This document shows, in pieces, positions 53,081 to 64,000 of a stretch of 64,000 bases of DNA. The translations under genes and the position numbers were made by a program. The DNA is from Watersipora subatra (taxonomy: Eukaryota; Bryozoa; Gymnolaemata; Cheilostomatida; Watersiporidae), in NCBI RefSeq assembly GCF_963576615.1, contig NC_088710.1, positions 5,312,001 to 5,376,000 on the forward strand, in the 5' to 3' direction. Each line of letters begins with the position of its first letter. Position 1 is the stretch's first letter. The notes beneath the pieces were generated by a model, which saw nothing but the letters and a program-made list of their open reading frames with translations, was not told the DNA's origin and did no database searches.

Positions 53081-54895
53081 ATGGCGTCGGCTAGAAAAAT
53101 CAGAAAAGTAGACAAGGAGAATCGCAGGTTTAACGAAGCATGGACAAATTTGTATTTCTTTGTGGAATCAAATGCAAAATGTCTTTGTCTGATCTGTGGT
53201 GAAACAGTCGCAGTTCTAAAAGCTGAAAATGTGAAACGGCATTACACATTAAAGCACGCTTCGACCCATAATCGTTATGAAGGAGATCAACGCAAGGAGA
53301 AAGCACTTTTACTTCAAAAGAATTTAGTCTCACAACAGAACATTTTTCGGAAAGTAGATGATGAATCGAAAAAGTACGCCAAAGTGAGTTTCGTCATTGC
53401 TGAAAAGATTGCACGCAACATGAAACCTTTTTCGGAAGGAGATTTTGTCAAAGAATGTATCACCTCGGCGATTGAAATTCTGTGCCCAGAGAAAGAGAAA
53501 GCTATAAAATGTGTTAGCTTGTCGCGTAATACAATAACCCGAAGGATTGAAGAACTGGCCAAAAATACGAAAATGCAGTTGAACGAACTTTGTAAAAACT
53601 TCGAAACTTACAGCATTGCCATCGACGAATCTACTGACATTACTGATACACCACAACTGGCGATTTTCGTGAGAGGTGTTGATTCAACTTTTAATATCAC
53701 TGAAGAATTACTTGCTCTATGCCCCATGAAAGGAAATTGCACGGGTGCTGCTGTTTTCAAAGAAATCGACACTGCACTCGAAAAGGCGGGACTGACTTAT
53801 GATCGTCTGGTGGGAATTGCTACCGATGGTGCACCGGCCATGATCGGCAAGGAGCAAGGCTTGCGTGGTTTCATCCAAAGAAAACTGGAATCCCTGAATG
53901 TGAGTAAAGACCAAATATTGTGGTACCATTGCATTATACATCAGGAATCACTTTGCTCCAAAATCTTTAAGTTTGATCACGTCATGGATAATGTCGTGAA
54001 AGCTGTCAACTTCATTAGGAGTCGTGCATTGAATCATCGACAGTTTCGAAATTTTCTCGATGAGATAAACGCCGAATTTTCTGGCATTCCTTACTTTACC
54101 GAGATCAGGTGGCTCAGCCGTGGACGTACTTTGAAACGCTTTTACGATATTCGAGAACATGTGGCAGCATTTCTTGAAGCAAAAGGAAATTTATGCATCA
54201 ATTTTGATGACGACAAATGGATGAATGATTTTTCTTTTCTGGTGGACATTACAGACAAACTGAATGAGTTGAATGTGCGGTTACAAGGAAAAGAAAAACT
54301 CATCCATAATTTGTTTGGGGAGGTGACAGCTTTCCAAAAGAAACTGGATTTGTGGATTGCTCAAATTGCTGACAGCAATTATGCCCACTTTCCTTGCCTT
54401 CAGAAACAGTCGCACATTTCAACCATGAACCGGGAATTCTTTGTGAGTGAGTTAAAACGGATGCAGGAAGAATTTGCCAGGAGATTTAAGGATTTCCGTG
54501 CTTGTGAAGACCAGCTGAAATTTTTTTCAATGCCTTTTGACGTGGATCCTGCTGATGCCCCCGTTGAGCTTCAAATGGAATTGAATGAATTACAAAGTGA
54601 TTTTGATGTCAAGAGTCAATTTTTAAATAGGAATCTGATGGACTTCTACAAATACGGTCTGCCTCACACTCAATTTCCAAATCTTACATGCTACGCAAAA
54701 CGCTTTCTCGTTTTGTTCGGTTCGACATGGATGTGTGAATATCTCTTCAGTCGCATGCAATTAATAAAATCGAACAAAAGAAATTCTTTGAGTGACGCTC
54801 ACCTCGAAGATGAACTCCGACTGGCCTTAACAAATATTCCGGCAGACATCGAAAAGCTTCTTGATGACTCGAAACAATTTCAAGTTTCTCACTGA
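53081..54895 (+). CDS. hAT transposase (BED zinc finger, GTF2IRD2/ZBED-like)
   Basis: An intact 604-residue transposase that should excise and reinsert the surrounding element. N-terminal BED-type zinc finger: C36-x2-C39 with H54 and H59. The RNase H-like core has 'IDESTD' (D182) and 'ATDGAPAM' (D249) as the first two catalytic acids, 'CIIHQESL' (284-291, the hAT C-x2-H motif), and 'RWLSRGRTLKRF' (343-354). The C-terminal hAT dimerisation region has 'MCEYLFSRMQLIKSNKRNSL' (551-570), where E553 is the probable third acid, then 'DAHLEDELR'. The start codon is the first ATG in frame, context CCATGG. The family has domesticated relatives in vertebrates (ZBED5 type, GTF2IRD2 C-terminus), but the intact termini here show it is a transposon. 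No frameshift or stop was seen. Confidence 0.95.
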   Translation: MASARKIRKVDKENRRFNEAWTNLYFFVESNAKCLCLICGETVAVLKAENVKRHYTLKHASTHNRYEGDQRKEKALLLQKNLVSQQNIFRKVDDESKKYAKVSFVIAEKIARNMKPFSEGDFVKECITSAIEILCPEKEKAIKCVSLSRNTITRRIEELAKNTKMQLNELCKNFETYSIAIDESTDITDTPQLAIFVRGVDSTFNITEELLALCPMKGNCTGAAVFKEIDTALEKAGLTYDRLVGIATDGAPAMIGKEQGLRGFIQRKLESLNVSKDQILWYHCIIHQESLCSKIFKFDHVMDNVVKAVNFIRSRALNHRQFRNFLDEINAEFSGIPYFTEIRWLSRGRTLKRFYDIREHVAAFLEAKGNLCINFDDDKWMNDFSFLVDITDKLNELNVRLQGKEKLIHNLFGEVTAFQKKLDLWIAQIADSNYAHFPCLQKQSHISTMNREFFVSELKRMQEEFARRFKDFRACEDQLKFFSMPFDVDPADAPVELQMELNELQSDFDVKSQFLNRNLMDFYKYGLPHTQFPNLTCYAKRFLVLFGSTWMCEYLFSRMQLIKSNKRNSLSDAHLEDELRLALTNIPADIEKLLDDSKQFQVSH

Positions 54896-55328
54896 TATTT
54901 TCGTTCATTACCGGTTTACATCTAAAATGAAATTGTTTTATTATTGAAATACAAAGCCATTTGAACAATGTTTTTTTTAATCTTGATAAATTGTTGAATT
55001 TATTTTATAGAATTTAAGGCACTAAATCAAAATTTCTAATGATCATTTCGTATTCATGTAATATCTGGAGACTATAATCTTTTGATAGCAATAAAAGTAA
55101 TAGAAATACATGTAGTATCATATGTAGGACCCCCTATGTTTAAATTGAGTTATGAATTATAATTGTATAAAGGGTAATTTCTATAAATAAAAAATACAAT
55201 CAATATTTACAGTTCTGAATACTTTTCCAAACCATTTCAAATAGTTCTATTAAAGAATGTAAGACTAGAAATGTGAGTCCGGCCCACTGGCGTCATTTTT
55301 TTTTAAATCCGGCCCATGTTCGGAAAAG

Positions 55329-55342
55329 GTTGGGCAGCACTG
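55329..55342 (-). repeat. Right terminal inverted repeat of hAT element
   Basis: GTTGGGCAGCACTG, followed directly by the second GCTTAGAG copy at 55343-55350. Confidence 0.95.
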
Positions 55343-55691
55343 GCTTAGAGACACATGACTTTTACGCATAGACACAAAGATGAGGCGGTGTTTTTCATTC
55401 TGTTACTGCTCTATGTCTGTGGCATATGCAACTTCTAAAGGGTAAACATTATATTCCTTAGACATTAATGTTTTATTTCGTTTCTTCCACAAAGCCTGAT
55501 TTGCTTTTGTCTGCTGGTGAAATTAAGTTACGAAAAAGTCAAATCGAATCTACTAAATTATAAAGCTCTTATCTTGTAATCTTGAAGCACCCCACACTGA
55601 AGAAATAATATAAGTGATAATTAAAGTGCTTTATAAAAAAACATTACTTTGTACTGATATCGATCTCGTATTGTATAAAAAGAATAAGGAG

Positions 55692-55853
55692 ACCCGGCAA
55701 GGTTGCTAACAACACTATTCATACCCGGCAAGGTTGCTAACACTACTATTCATACCCGGCAAGGTTGCTAACACCACTATTCATACCCGGCAAGGTTGCT
55801 AACACCATTATTCATACCCGGCAAGGTTGCTAACACCACTATTCATACCGGCA
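55692..55853. repeat. 31-bp tandem repeat, five copies
   Basis: Units start at 55692, 55723, 55754, 55785 and 55816. Each begins ACCCGGCAAGGTTGCTAACA. A short partial unit follows. Confidence 0.95.
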
Positions 55854-58489
55854 TTTACGGTTTTCTAGGGAAAATGTTTCATTAAGAGAAGATATTTGAA
55901 GTATTTCCATGAGCGCATCGATTGCGCAATTTGATGTGTTCAGAAGGTCATTATTGTAGTTATTATTATGAGTTCAGTTCCATTAGTATATTGCGAGCCT
56001 GAAGTTTCAAACCTACTGCAGCAATGCAATAATATTTGGATGCCCTGCATTCCGATCGCATCATTCAGCAATTGCAGCTTTTAAATATCGCATTCTCTCT
56101 GTGTCTTTCCTAGGAACCTGGTGGAGTCAATGAAAGGGAACATCAGCAAAAAATAAAAGTTGAAACAGCAAATTACTTTAGATTAATTTTTGAGTCTCTT
56201 TGGTTCATATGAATCACTAATAACCGATCTTTTGGCGGCTATAAATAGCAACAACGGAAAGTACAGCTGATATAGATTACGAGTTGAAAGCTAGTGTCCG
56301 GTCTAACTCATCTCTCCGCACGCTGTCAGACCTTTAATCAAAATAGTTGTTAGATTCGTCCATCAGCGGCAGCGAACAATATGCATTGACTTCACGTCAC
56401 TTGTCAATTTAACAGACACACACTTCTTGTCTAATGACAAGTTGGTAGGATCAACAGCTCAACTGTGTGATCTGCTACAGTAACTCGTTGCCCGTCTGTT
56501 CAATTTTTTATAAGTTTGATAACGTCTTGTTGAGCTAGAGGGAGGTGAATTTAAACACCAATAACTTCCTTTCCTAGCTAACAGCATTTAAACAACACGA
56601 CATTCTTTGGTCTGATAGGCTTATCAAAATTAATATTCTTTGAAAAGGTGCACCCTATGAGCACATCATAAATACTTCAAAGATTAGGGGGTGAAGAACT
56701 CAAGGATTACGACTTTTATCGAGCATATTTTAGATTAAAAACCAAAAGCTTTACGTATGTTGAACTGATAAAAGCGCAAAATCAAACAATATTCACCAGG
56801 CTATTTCTAGCTATCATTCTTTATATAACTTCAGTCATACGTGAAGAGGTCCTGGTTTGAATTTTGCATAACTCTGTCGTCAGGACCGGGGTTTGCTCAC
56901 CTCTTACACTCTAATCAACAAACTACTGTATAAGGCCTACATAACAAAGAGACCAAGGCGTAATCACTCAAGTCTGTTTCCTTACTATAGCTCCTTGAGT
57001 CTTCAACAAACAAACAGAAATACTTTAAAAAACAGAAAAACTCCCTAGTTTGACTTAGTTTATTTCAGCAAATAATAACGATAACACAAATTTAAAAAAG
57101 ACTTGGTGTGAGGTTTATATGCGCCAAAGTCTGGTTAATCGATGTGTCAGGCTCCCTTGTTTACAGGACCAGAGGCTATAACCATCTGATAGACAAGCTT
57201 ATGGTTTCTAATTGAACAGGAATAAGAGCGTGTTGTTAACATGAGGGTTAACAGTTATGCTGTTAAAATGTTGTTAACAACATAACACGAATGTGTGAAC
57301 GGAGAACACTCTTCGGCAGGCACACTTCCTTTTTACTTTATACGCCAAACCTTGGCTCTCTAATAGCTGGTTAGACGCTCTGCTAGAGTTTTTAATGATT
57401 CATACAATATCGGTTGCCTTTAAGAGAGTACGATATATAAAATAGGATCTCGGTATAGAGATGTGGTCTCAGCATGAACACAAACCTCCTGTGTAAACAA
57501 GAGTATATTGTATGGACAACAGAGTTCTAGATGAACAGGAGTAGTGATGATGCTCTTCATGCTGCTTTGGGAAAAACACATTTCACCAGTTGTCAAGTTT
57601 CATTATGATTGGATATGATCATCGGATCGAGGCCATTTTCATTGTTTATTTCTGGTTCTGTTGCTGTTTACCATAAGTTGAGTGTATCAGCTCGTCAACT
57701 AGTTGAGGGCTTATAAATTTTTAAAAGTGTTTAGTTGGACTCATCAGAATGGCCCACATATGATGGGCCGTAGTATTAGCTTTCAATCAGCAGAGAAAGG
57801 CTTGTAGAATATCTCTCATCAAACATATTTAGCGATGGCCTTGGGTTAAACAAATATTACTTGTTGCTGAGCAATTCATAGTTTCCATACTGCATATTCA
57901 GCATTGAAATTGGAGCTGTTATCTATTTCAGTACTGTATTTACTCTGGAATATTAATATGTAACTACGGTGCTAGCTCAAAGAAACGTAATGAGACTTCA
58001 TCTGCAACGGCGTGTCAAGAACCAGAGCGCAGCCCAAGGGAACACGAGGCACGCCTTTCTCAGATGTGTCACGTTTGACAGCTATCAACAATTCAGCTCA
58101 GTTATTGAGAATGTTTAGGAGTATGTGATGGTATTTGTCTGAATGAAGAATCTTGAACAAGGTCGCTGAAATGAGATGTCTAGAACAATTGGCTAAAACT
58201 GCTGCAACTAGCAAAATATATTTCTAAAAGAATCGAAGTGACAAAACTAGGCAGAACTATATATGTAAATCGGATAAATCGACAAAACAGATAAAAGCTG
58301 ATAGCATTTTTGTATAACATACCCGCCCATTCTTGCTGTTTTTAATATTAGCTGAAATATACACAAGTAATGCAATGGGTTACTTCATCTGAATGAATCA
58401 TCGTTACCCATTAATACACACTCAGCCATAGTTGACAAAACGAATACTTGTGGAAATAACTCGTTGTCTTTTATAATCATTGAACTCAC

Positions 58490-58914
58490 GTAAAATCACC
58501 ACTCTGGATTGTGGTGTTCCGCATTTCAGCAACGTATTCCTTGAAAGTTCTTTTGAAATCACCCTTTCCTCCGTTGTAGACAATGTCAATAGATTTACCA
58601 GCGGTGAACTTCCACTCTTGGTATTCTCTACTCAAGCTCTGAACAGTCCAATGTTCCGACTTCACCCAGTCATCTGCGCCATTTGGAAATGTTAAAATGA
58701 ATGGTTTATCACGAAAGCTTGTTTCAAACCGTTCTTTTGTCATCTCTTGAATGCTTATTTTAGGTATAGTGCATACATTAGTGTAAAATCTCATAGAGTC
58801 ATCCAAAGATGCCAATTTCCATCCACCGTTGACTTCTTCTTCAGTGCCATCTATTCTAAAGATATTCTCTGCGGTTATAAGCACAATTAAAAACTTCACT
58901 CCAAGATCCACCAT
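58490..58914 (-). CDS. Exon 1 of JmjC-domain (JMJD8-like) protein gene, with start codon
   Basis: First coding exon, residues 1-141 plus two bases of codon 142. The ATG at 58912-58914 is followed by a hydrophobic segment (VKFLIVLITA, residues 6-15) that looks like a secretory signal. Then comes an N-terminal JmjC/cupin_8-type region: a 'PKISIQEMTKERFETSF' stretch (51-67), 'KPFILTF' (70-76), 'W..SEHWTVQSLSREY' (83-98) and 'FKEYVAEM' (124-131). This order (entry strand, PF-I-L, W, WT..L..Y, EYV) is typical of small JmjC hydroxylases. The exon ends GATTTTAC followed by GTGAGT, a strong splice donor; reading through meets a stop at once. One N-glycosylation sequon (N133) fits a secretory route. 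Donor phase 2 matches exon 2. Confidence is high that this is coding and good for the family; orthology to JMJD8 is an inference from memory of that family. Confidence 0.85.
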
Positions 58915-58983
58915 CTTGAAAACGAACTTACAACTAGTAGAAAAGAGTTCCAGTCGAGTGGCTCATTAATGTGGACATTTGAC

Positions 58984-58997
58984 GTTTCCATGGAAAC
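58984..58997. promoter_or_regulatory. Palindromic X-box-like site upstream of the JmjC gene
   Basis: GTTTCCATGGAAAC is a perfect 14-bp palindrome, 69 bp upstream of the start codon. It fits the RFX X-box form GTNNCC-AT-GGNNAC. A promoter role is inferred from position and motif only. The related string GTTTCCATG also occurs in the TIR element at 45.0-45.7 kb, so chance or transposon origin is possible. Confidence 0.35.
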
Positions 58998-59517
58998 CTA
59001 TCAACATCCATAGACACAAATGTGAAAGGACATAAAAATCGGTTAGAATCTAGTAAAAGGAAGGGAGGTGTGCTTCCCACCACATTCTTTCATACTCAAA
59101 ATTCTAATTTACATCTGCAGTTTAAAAAATATCTCATTGGTCTGGTTAAGCAAAAACGAGACAATGGCAATATGCCAAAAACATTGTAGAGCAAGCATAA
59201 AGCACAAGCACAATTATTACTTATCGTAGACATTAGTGCCACATGGTGAGCAATTTTTAGCTTAGCATGTGTCTATTATTGGCTTGCTGACAGCGGTGTT
59301 AACTGCCAGTGAATGTATTGGCTCGGAGAGAACCAATGGAAGTCAACTGTGAGCAAGCGCTACCATAGGTTAGATAGTTTCATTATAATCTGTTTTAAAG
59401 TCACCAACACAGTGCTGAATATTTTTAAAGATAATCCAAACTAGAGTTAAACGCGTGAACACTGAACACATGAACATTGAACACTTGAAAGCCATCAAAG
59501 TTTTCACTTGGTTACCT

Positions 59518-60775
59518 AAACATCATTCCTGTTCATATTGCTTATCTGCACCTCGTTCCCATTAACATTGCTCATCTGCACACCGTCCCTGTTAACATTG
59601 CTCATCTGCACCTCGTTCCTGTTAACATTGCTCATCTGCACCTCGCTCCTGTTAACATTGCTCATCTGCACCTCGTCCCTGTTAACATTGCTCATCTGCA
59701 CCTCGTCCCTGTTAACATTGCTCATCTGCACCTCGCTCCTGTTAACATTGCTCATCTGCACCTCGCTCCTGTTAACATTGCTCATCTGCACCTCGCTCCT
59801 GTTAACATTGTTCATCTGCACCTCGTCCCTGTTAACATTGCTCATCTGCACCTCGTTCCTGTTAATATTGCTCATCTGCACCTCACTTCTAATAACATTG
59901 TTCATCTACACCTCGATCCCGGTTAACATTGCTCGTCTGCACCTCGTCCCTGTTAACATTGCTCATCTGCACCTCGTCCCTGTTAACATTGCTCATCTGC
60001 ACCTCGTCCCTGTTAACATTGCTCGTCTGCACCTCACTCCTAATAACATTGTTCATCTACACCTCGATCCCGGTTAACATTGCTCATGTGCACCTCGTCC
60101 CTGTTAACATTGCTCATCTGCACCTCGTCCCTGTTAACATTGCTCGTCTGCACCTCACTCCTAATAATATTGTTCATCTACACCTCGATCCCGGTTAACA
60201 TTGCTCATCTGCACCTCATCCCTGTTAACATTGCTCATCTGCACCTCATCCCTGTTAACATTGCTCATTTGCACCTCGCTTCTGTTAACATTGCTCATCT
60301 GCCCCTTGTCTCGGTTAACATTGCTCATCTGCACCTCACTCCTGATAACATTGTTCATCTACACCTCGATCCCGGTTAACATTGCTCATCTGCACCTCGT
60401 CCCTGTTAACATTGCTCATCTGCACCTCGTCCCTGTTAACATTGCTCGTCTGCACCTCACTCCTGATAACATTGTTCATCTACACCTCGATCCCGGTTAA
60501 CATTGCTCATCTGCACCTCGTCCCTGTTAACATTGCTCGTCTGCACCTCACTCCTGATAACATTGTTCATCTACACCTCGATCCCTGTTAACATTGCTCA
60601 TCTACACCTCGATCCCGGTTAACATTGCTCATCTGCACCTTGTCTCTGTTAACATTGCTCATCTGCACCTCATCCCTGTTAACATTGCTCATTTGCACCT
60701 CGCTTCTGTTAACATTGCTCATCTGCACCTCGCTCCTGTTAACATCGCTCATCTGCACCTCGCTCCTGTTCATGT
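59518..60775. repeat. 30-bp minisatellite upstream of the JmjC gene (about 42 units)
   Basis: The unit contains CATTGCTCATCTGCACCTCG then T/C-CCTGTTAA. Variant units containing GATCCCGG are 31 bp and recur at 59915, 60066, 60187, 60368, 60489 and 60611. This gives a higher-order pattern and shifts the reading frame each time. The ORFs over it (10-residue words such as MSNVNRDEVQ on the minus strand) are broken at these units, so coding is unlikely. Confidence 0.95.
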
Positions 60776-61283
60776 TGATAAAGGAGTCAAAGTATTTTAA
60801 TAAAGGCAAACCATTTTATTTGAAGAATATATGTTTTAAGCAATCATTCACATATGCCTTCCATCAGCTTCTTTCCAGTTTTCATAGCTTAAAATGCAAC
60901 CAATCAGAATGAGACTTCAACTCCAGTCTGCTAGGAAGTCACAGGAGCAACTTCCATATATAATTCTATCAATTAGGTGGGGAATAGTTATCTGTCCTTT
61001 GCTACTTATAACATTGACATCTGAGTACAATTCTTCTCTAGACTCAACCAATTAATGATTTTCCTGTTAAGATAAAAGAAAGAGGGATGAACTAGGCGCA
61101 ACTTATGTGAACAGATACTCGCCTCAAGATGCTCGCACCCCTGACTGCCGTCTCTCTTTTTGGTGGACATATATTGTAGCACCTGTTTTATCAGGGCTTC
61201 TGTTTGCAAAGCACTCCATTGATGCCTGGCACTATCAATATAAAATATGAAGCACAATAACTCAAAATTATTATACATCTAAG

Positions 61284-61439
61284 GAGGCCCCGTGGATGCG
61301 TGTATTATGTTCGTACGCAGCTGCTACCAAAGGATCCGCAGAAGAAGAAGGGTACATCAGAGAAAGTTCAATGAAAGTTCTACAGGAAGCTCTAACGAAA
61401 CTAGCACCACTACGGACGAAATGTCTACAGAAATGCAGG
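61284..61439 (+). CDS. Weak exon candidate, divergent from the JmjC gene
   Basis: Open in two plus-strand frames between an acceptor-like ATACATCTAAG and a good donor (ATGCAGG followed by GTAAGG). One frame includes 'GSAEEEGYIRESSMKVLQEA', the other a basic stretch 'RIRRRRRVHQRKFNESSTG'. The true frame cannot be chosen and no domain is recognised. No partner exon was found. Confidence 0.2.
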
Positions 61440-64000
61440 GTAAGGAGCGCAATCAACAATCATGGCTGCAACTGTTCTGTTTTATATATATATATATACA
61501 AACGATGTTCTGTCATTTAGGTTGGGGCATAGCATAAACAGTCGACTTAAACTGTTGCCAAGTGAACATCAAAGCTAAAAAATACCTATTTGCCCACAAA
61601 TTGTATTCACTGCATTAACTTTCAGCGCTTGAAGTTTGTAAATAGGAAATTGATATTACAGCATTGACCTAGCTGCTTGGAAGGATGCCAGGTAATTGAT
61701 CTCGCAGCCCATTGGCTGTTTGATCAAATGCAGCACACATACCACACCTCTTTGCTTAAGCACCTTTGATGCATGTATTTGATTTAGAACTTAGTTTGTG
61801 CTCCTCGCGCTTGGCATAAACAACAATTAATTTGTAAAATCAATTGGACAAAAAGGTTCTCTGGCTAGCTTAAACTTTAAATGTACAAGTTCTGTGAGCT
61901 TTGACTCTTAAAGCAGCGAGGGTCTTTGTCTAGTAGCTACAATGCAGGAGGAAGCGGCCCTAGTGGATGAGATGTAGTGAGCGCCTTGAAAAGTTGTAGT
62001 TTGTTTTAGCATGAGCCTGTGTATAAGTAAATTATTTGTTTAGCTGTATCTGAAGATGAGTCAGTAGGTACGAGTCACCACTGAATAACGTGCTAAACAC
62101 CCAACTCATTTATGACCAAAACGTTGAACAAAGAATGTTAAGTCACGTATGCTGTCTTCTCATACCGCGTTAAAATAATATTGAGTGGCTGAGCGTAATT
62201 TGTCGTGCATGAGTGATCCCGATGATTTTGTGGATGATCAGCATGGTTAACAGATTATCGTAACGACCCGACTCGCTTGCCAAATATAGCGACGGATGTA
62301 GGAAGTATGATTGAGGAAACTCGCTAGAATGATTAGACTTGGACTCTTCACAGAGACGAGGTTGTCATTGTGTGGGAGGCCGCAACAGTAGAAAACAATA
62401 GCAATGAATAGATGTGCTGACACATAGTCTGAGAATATCAACTTTATCATCATAAGTAAAGAAAAATTGAGTCAGGCATTCGGTAGACAAAAGAACTCAT
62501 GTGTGTCACTGCACCAACAAGAACCCAGCACAAACCCAACCATGTGTCATTCGCTGTTGACTGCTTAAGTCTGCTCGTGAATGTACATCCTTTTGTCATG
62601 CTATTACTTAACACGGAGTGACTTAGCTACCCAGAGGTTGATATAATGCTTTAAAATATTTACAACTCTTGGAAGATAAAGGAAAAATTTCTCAGTGCCC
62701 TTAGGAATGGCGTATGCAAACATAAAATATTATCTAAGAATGTTGTAGGCGCCAAGACTTTCCTATCACTGACAATAGAAAAATGACATTGACTTATAGA
62801 TGTAAGTATGAGCCTGCGAGATGACCAAGTCACACTCTAGGATGTCATGACGAGTTGCAGTGATGTTTTGGTTCATATAAAAACGGTTTTATAAGCTGTA
62901 TTAGAACCAATTGTGTTATAAGTTACAAGATTGCATAGGTATGCAGATCTCTCTAACGTTTTTGCATTTGTACCATTGTTGTAGCACTTTTCCACTAGAT
63001 TACAAAAAAATGCAAAAAGCTTGAATGGTTTATTGTGGTAGTACACTATAAAAATTGATATCTCATTCACATCATTGAATATTCACTGAAACATTAAATG
63101 TTCTAATTAGACATCGAATGCAATATTTAATAGTTATTTGAAGAAAATAAGAAGTCAATTGCAGGCCTATTATTGAATACCCTTTTCCGCTGTCAGGCTC
63201 TTTGTTGACTAGCAAGGTTTTTTGCAACCGAAGCAGGTGTAATAGAATCAGACCACGTTTTAGCTAGTTTTACTAATCTCACTGACAAAAGGGATACTTT
63301 TAAAATTGTGGAAACTCAAGATATAACTTGTTATTAAAAACTCTAGACTTTAAATTCTATATCTAATTATTATGAACTAACAATACAAACAAATTTGAAC
63401 AAAAACGCTGATAAAAAAATGTTTCTTTGGTCGGCTTTAACATCAAGTAGCTTTAGCCTGAAAAAAGGTATAAACATGGGAAACAAAGTCGTCCCATTCT
63501 GAAATCAGATTGACTGAGGATAAGAGGCTAAAATCAGAGCTCCTCAGAAATGACATATGCCGCCGTATCAAAAAGCAATAACTTTGCCCTCGTCTATTTT
63601 GGCTGAAATAATTCAAGTTCTTAGGCGCTACGGCTACCTGTGTAAAGCACCCTCTTAGTTGGATACATGATCGAAGAAAGTATGAAAGCTTCAGCACTCA
63701 AGTAAATTATTTTAACATTTAGGACAAAAATGTCCAATGATTCTAATTAATATCTTAAAAGAAGCTCACAAACGTTTTAATAATGAAACAATCAAGAAGG
63801 CTTACTCGTGTAGGATTAATGCTGCGCGATTGATGGATGTTGATGAAATTTTAGTCCATGCTTGGCTGGCTAAGCGATCTGATTGGCTGATGGCGGGTAT
63901 ATAAGTAGAATCGGCTAGCCATTGAATCAGTTTGTGAGAGTGAAGGAGATTAAGAATAAGGTAATAGAACGGTTATCGTACAGCCGACCATGACTAAAAT
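61440..64000. other. Right end: no supported gene
   Basis: AT-rich sequence with only short chance ORFs. No RNA gene, tandem array or TIR element was recognised. Confidence 0.5.

Larger units (their letters stand above)
52521..55342 (+). mobile_element. Complete hAT-superfamily DNA transposon (2.8 kb)
   Basis: The 5' end is CAGTGCTGCCCAAC and the 3' end is its exact inverse GTTGGGCAGCACTG. The element is flanked on both sides by the same 8 bp, GCTTAGAG (52513-52520 and 55343-55350). This is the hAT-type target duplication. Subterminal TCCGGCCC motifs recur at both ends, likely transposase sites, and a 16-bp palindrome of the same motif lies at 52537-52552. Inside is one uninterrupted transposase ORF. 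The identical duplications and open frame suggest a fairly recent insertion. It sits in intron 1 of the JmjC gene, in the opposite orientation. Confidence 0.95.
49377..58489 (-). other. Intron 1 of JmjC gene (about 9.1 kb)
   Basis: Bounded by GTGAGT (58489 downward) and TTTATTTGATAG. It contains the hAT element (52521-55342, antisense), a 31-bp tandem repeat (55692-55853) and a hairpin at 50093-50124. The remaining sequence, including 55900-58480, is AT-rich with no supported gene. Confidence 0.75.

Noticed and set aside
59516..60809. Several 10-residue-repeat ORFs on both strands
   Set aside because: Minisatellite artefacts; 31-bp variant units break every frame.
61006..61278. 90-residue minus-strand ORF with a WSALQTEALIKQ stretch
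   Set aside because: Faintly SANT-like, but too little to call and no supporting context.

Overview
This looks like AT-rich nuclear DNA from an invertebrate animal. Genes are split into short exons with GT-AG introns (one GC-AG). Introns are very long and full of minisatellites, tRNA-derived SINEs, MITE-like inverted repeats and a complete hAT transposon. There is no operon structure. A lophotrochozoan is my guess from texture only, and the species cannot be fixed from this window.

The main result is one minus-strand gene covering almost the whole window. Most of its exons are too short to appear as long ORFs. Seven exons were joined by splice-site reading, and the codon phase agrees at every junction: exon 1 (58490-58914, start codon at 58914), exon 2 (49313-49376), exon 3 (47866-47998), exon 4 (35411-35520), exon 5 (13910-14012), exon 6 (3405-3512) and exon 7 (244-393). 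A short eighth exon may carry the stop codon at the left edge. The joined product of at least 364 residues has an N-terminal signal-like segment, a JmjC (cupin-fold) oxygenase domain most like the JMJD8-type branch, and a C-terminal helical extension of about 100 residues. The gene spans more than 58.6 kb for about 1.1 kb of coding sequence.

Layout from right to left, following transcription: 61.3-64 kb holds little apart from one weak plus-strand exon candidate. A 30-bp minisatellite (59.5-60.8 kb) lies about 0.6 kb upstream of the start codon, and a palindromic X-box-like site lies about 70 bp upstream. Intron 1 carries a 2.8-kb hAT transposon in antisense orientation, with matching 8-bp target duplications, inverted termini and an intact 604-residue transposase. 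Intron 3 (GC-AG) holds two TIR-bearing elements, a pogo-like end and MITE and SINE copies. Intron 4 (21 kb) holds most of the tandem arrays: a 747-bp AAGT/GAGT tract, a 21-bp minisatellite, a GA compound satellite, and several SINE and MITE copies. Introns 5 and 6 contain small tandem repeats and AT-rich sequence.

Apart from the hAT transposase and the JmjC gene, no other protein gene is convincing. The long ORFs over the tandem arrays exist because repeat lengths divisible by three, or stop-free units, keep frames open.
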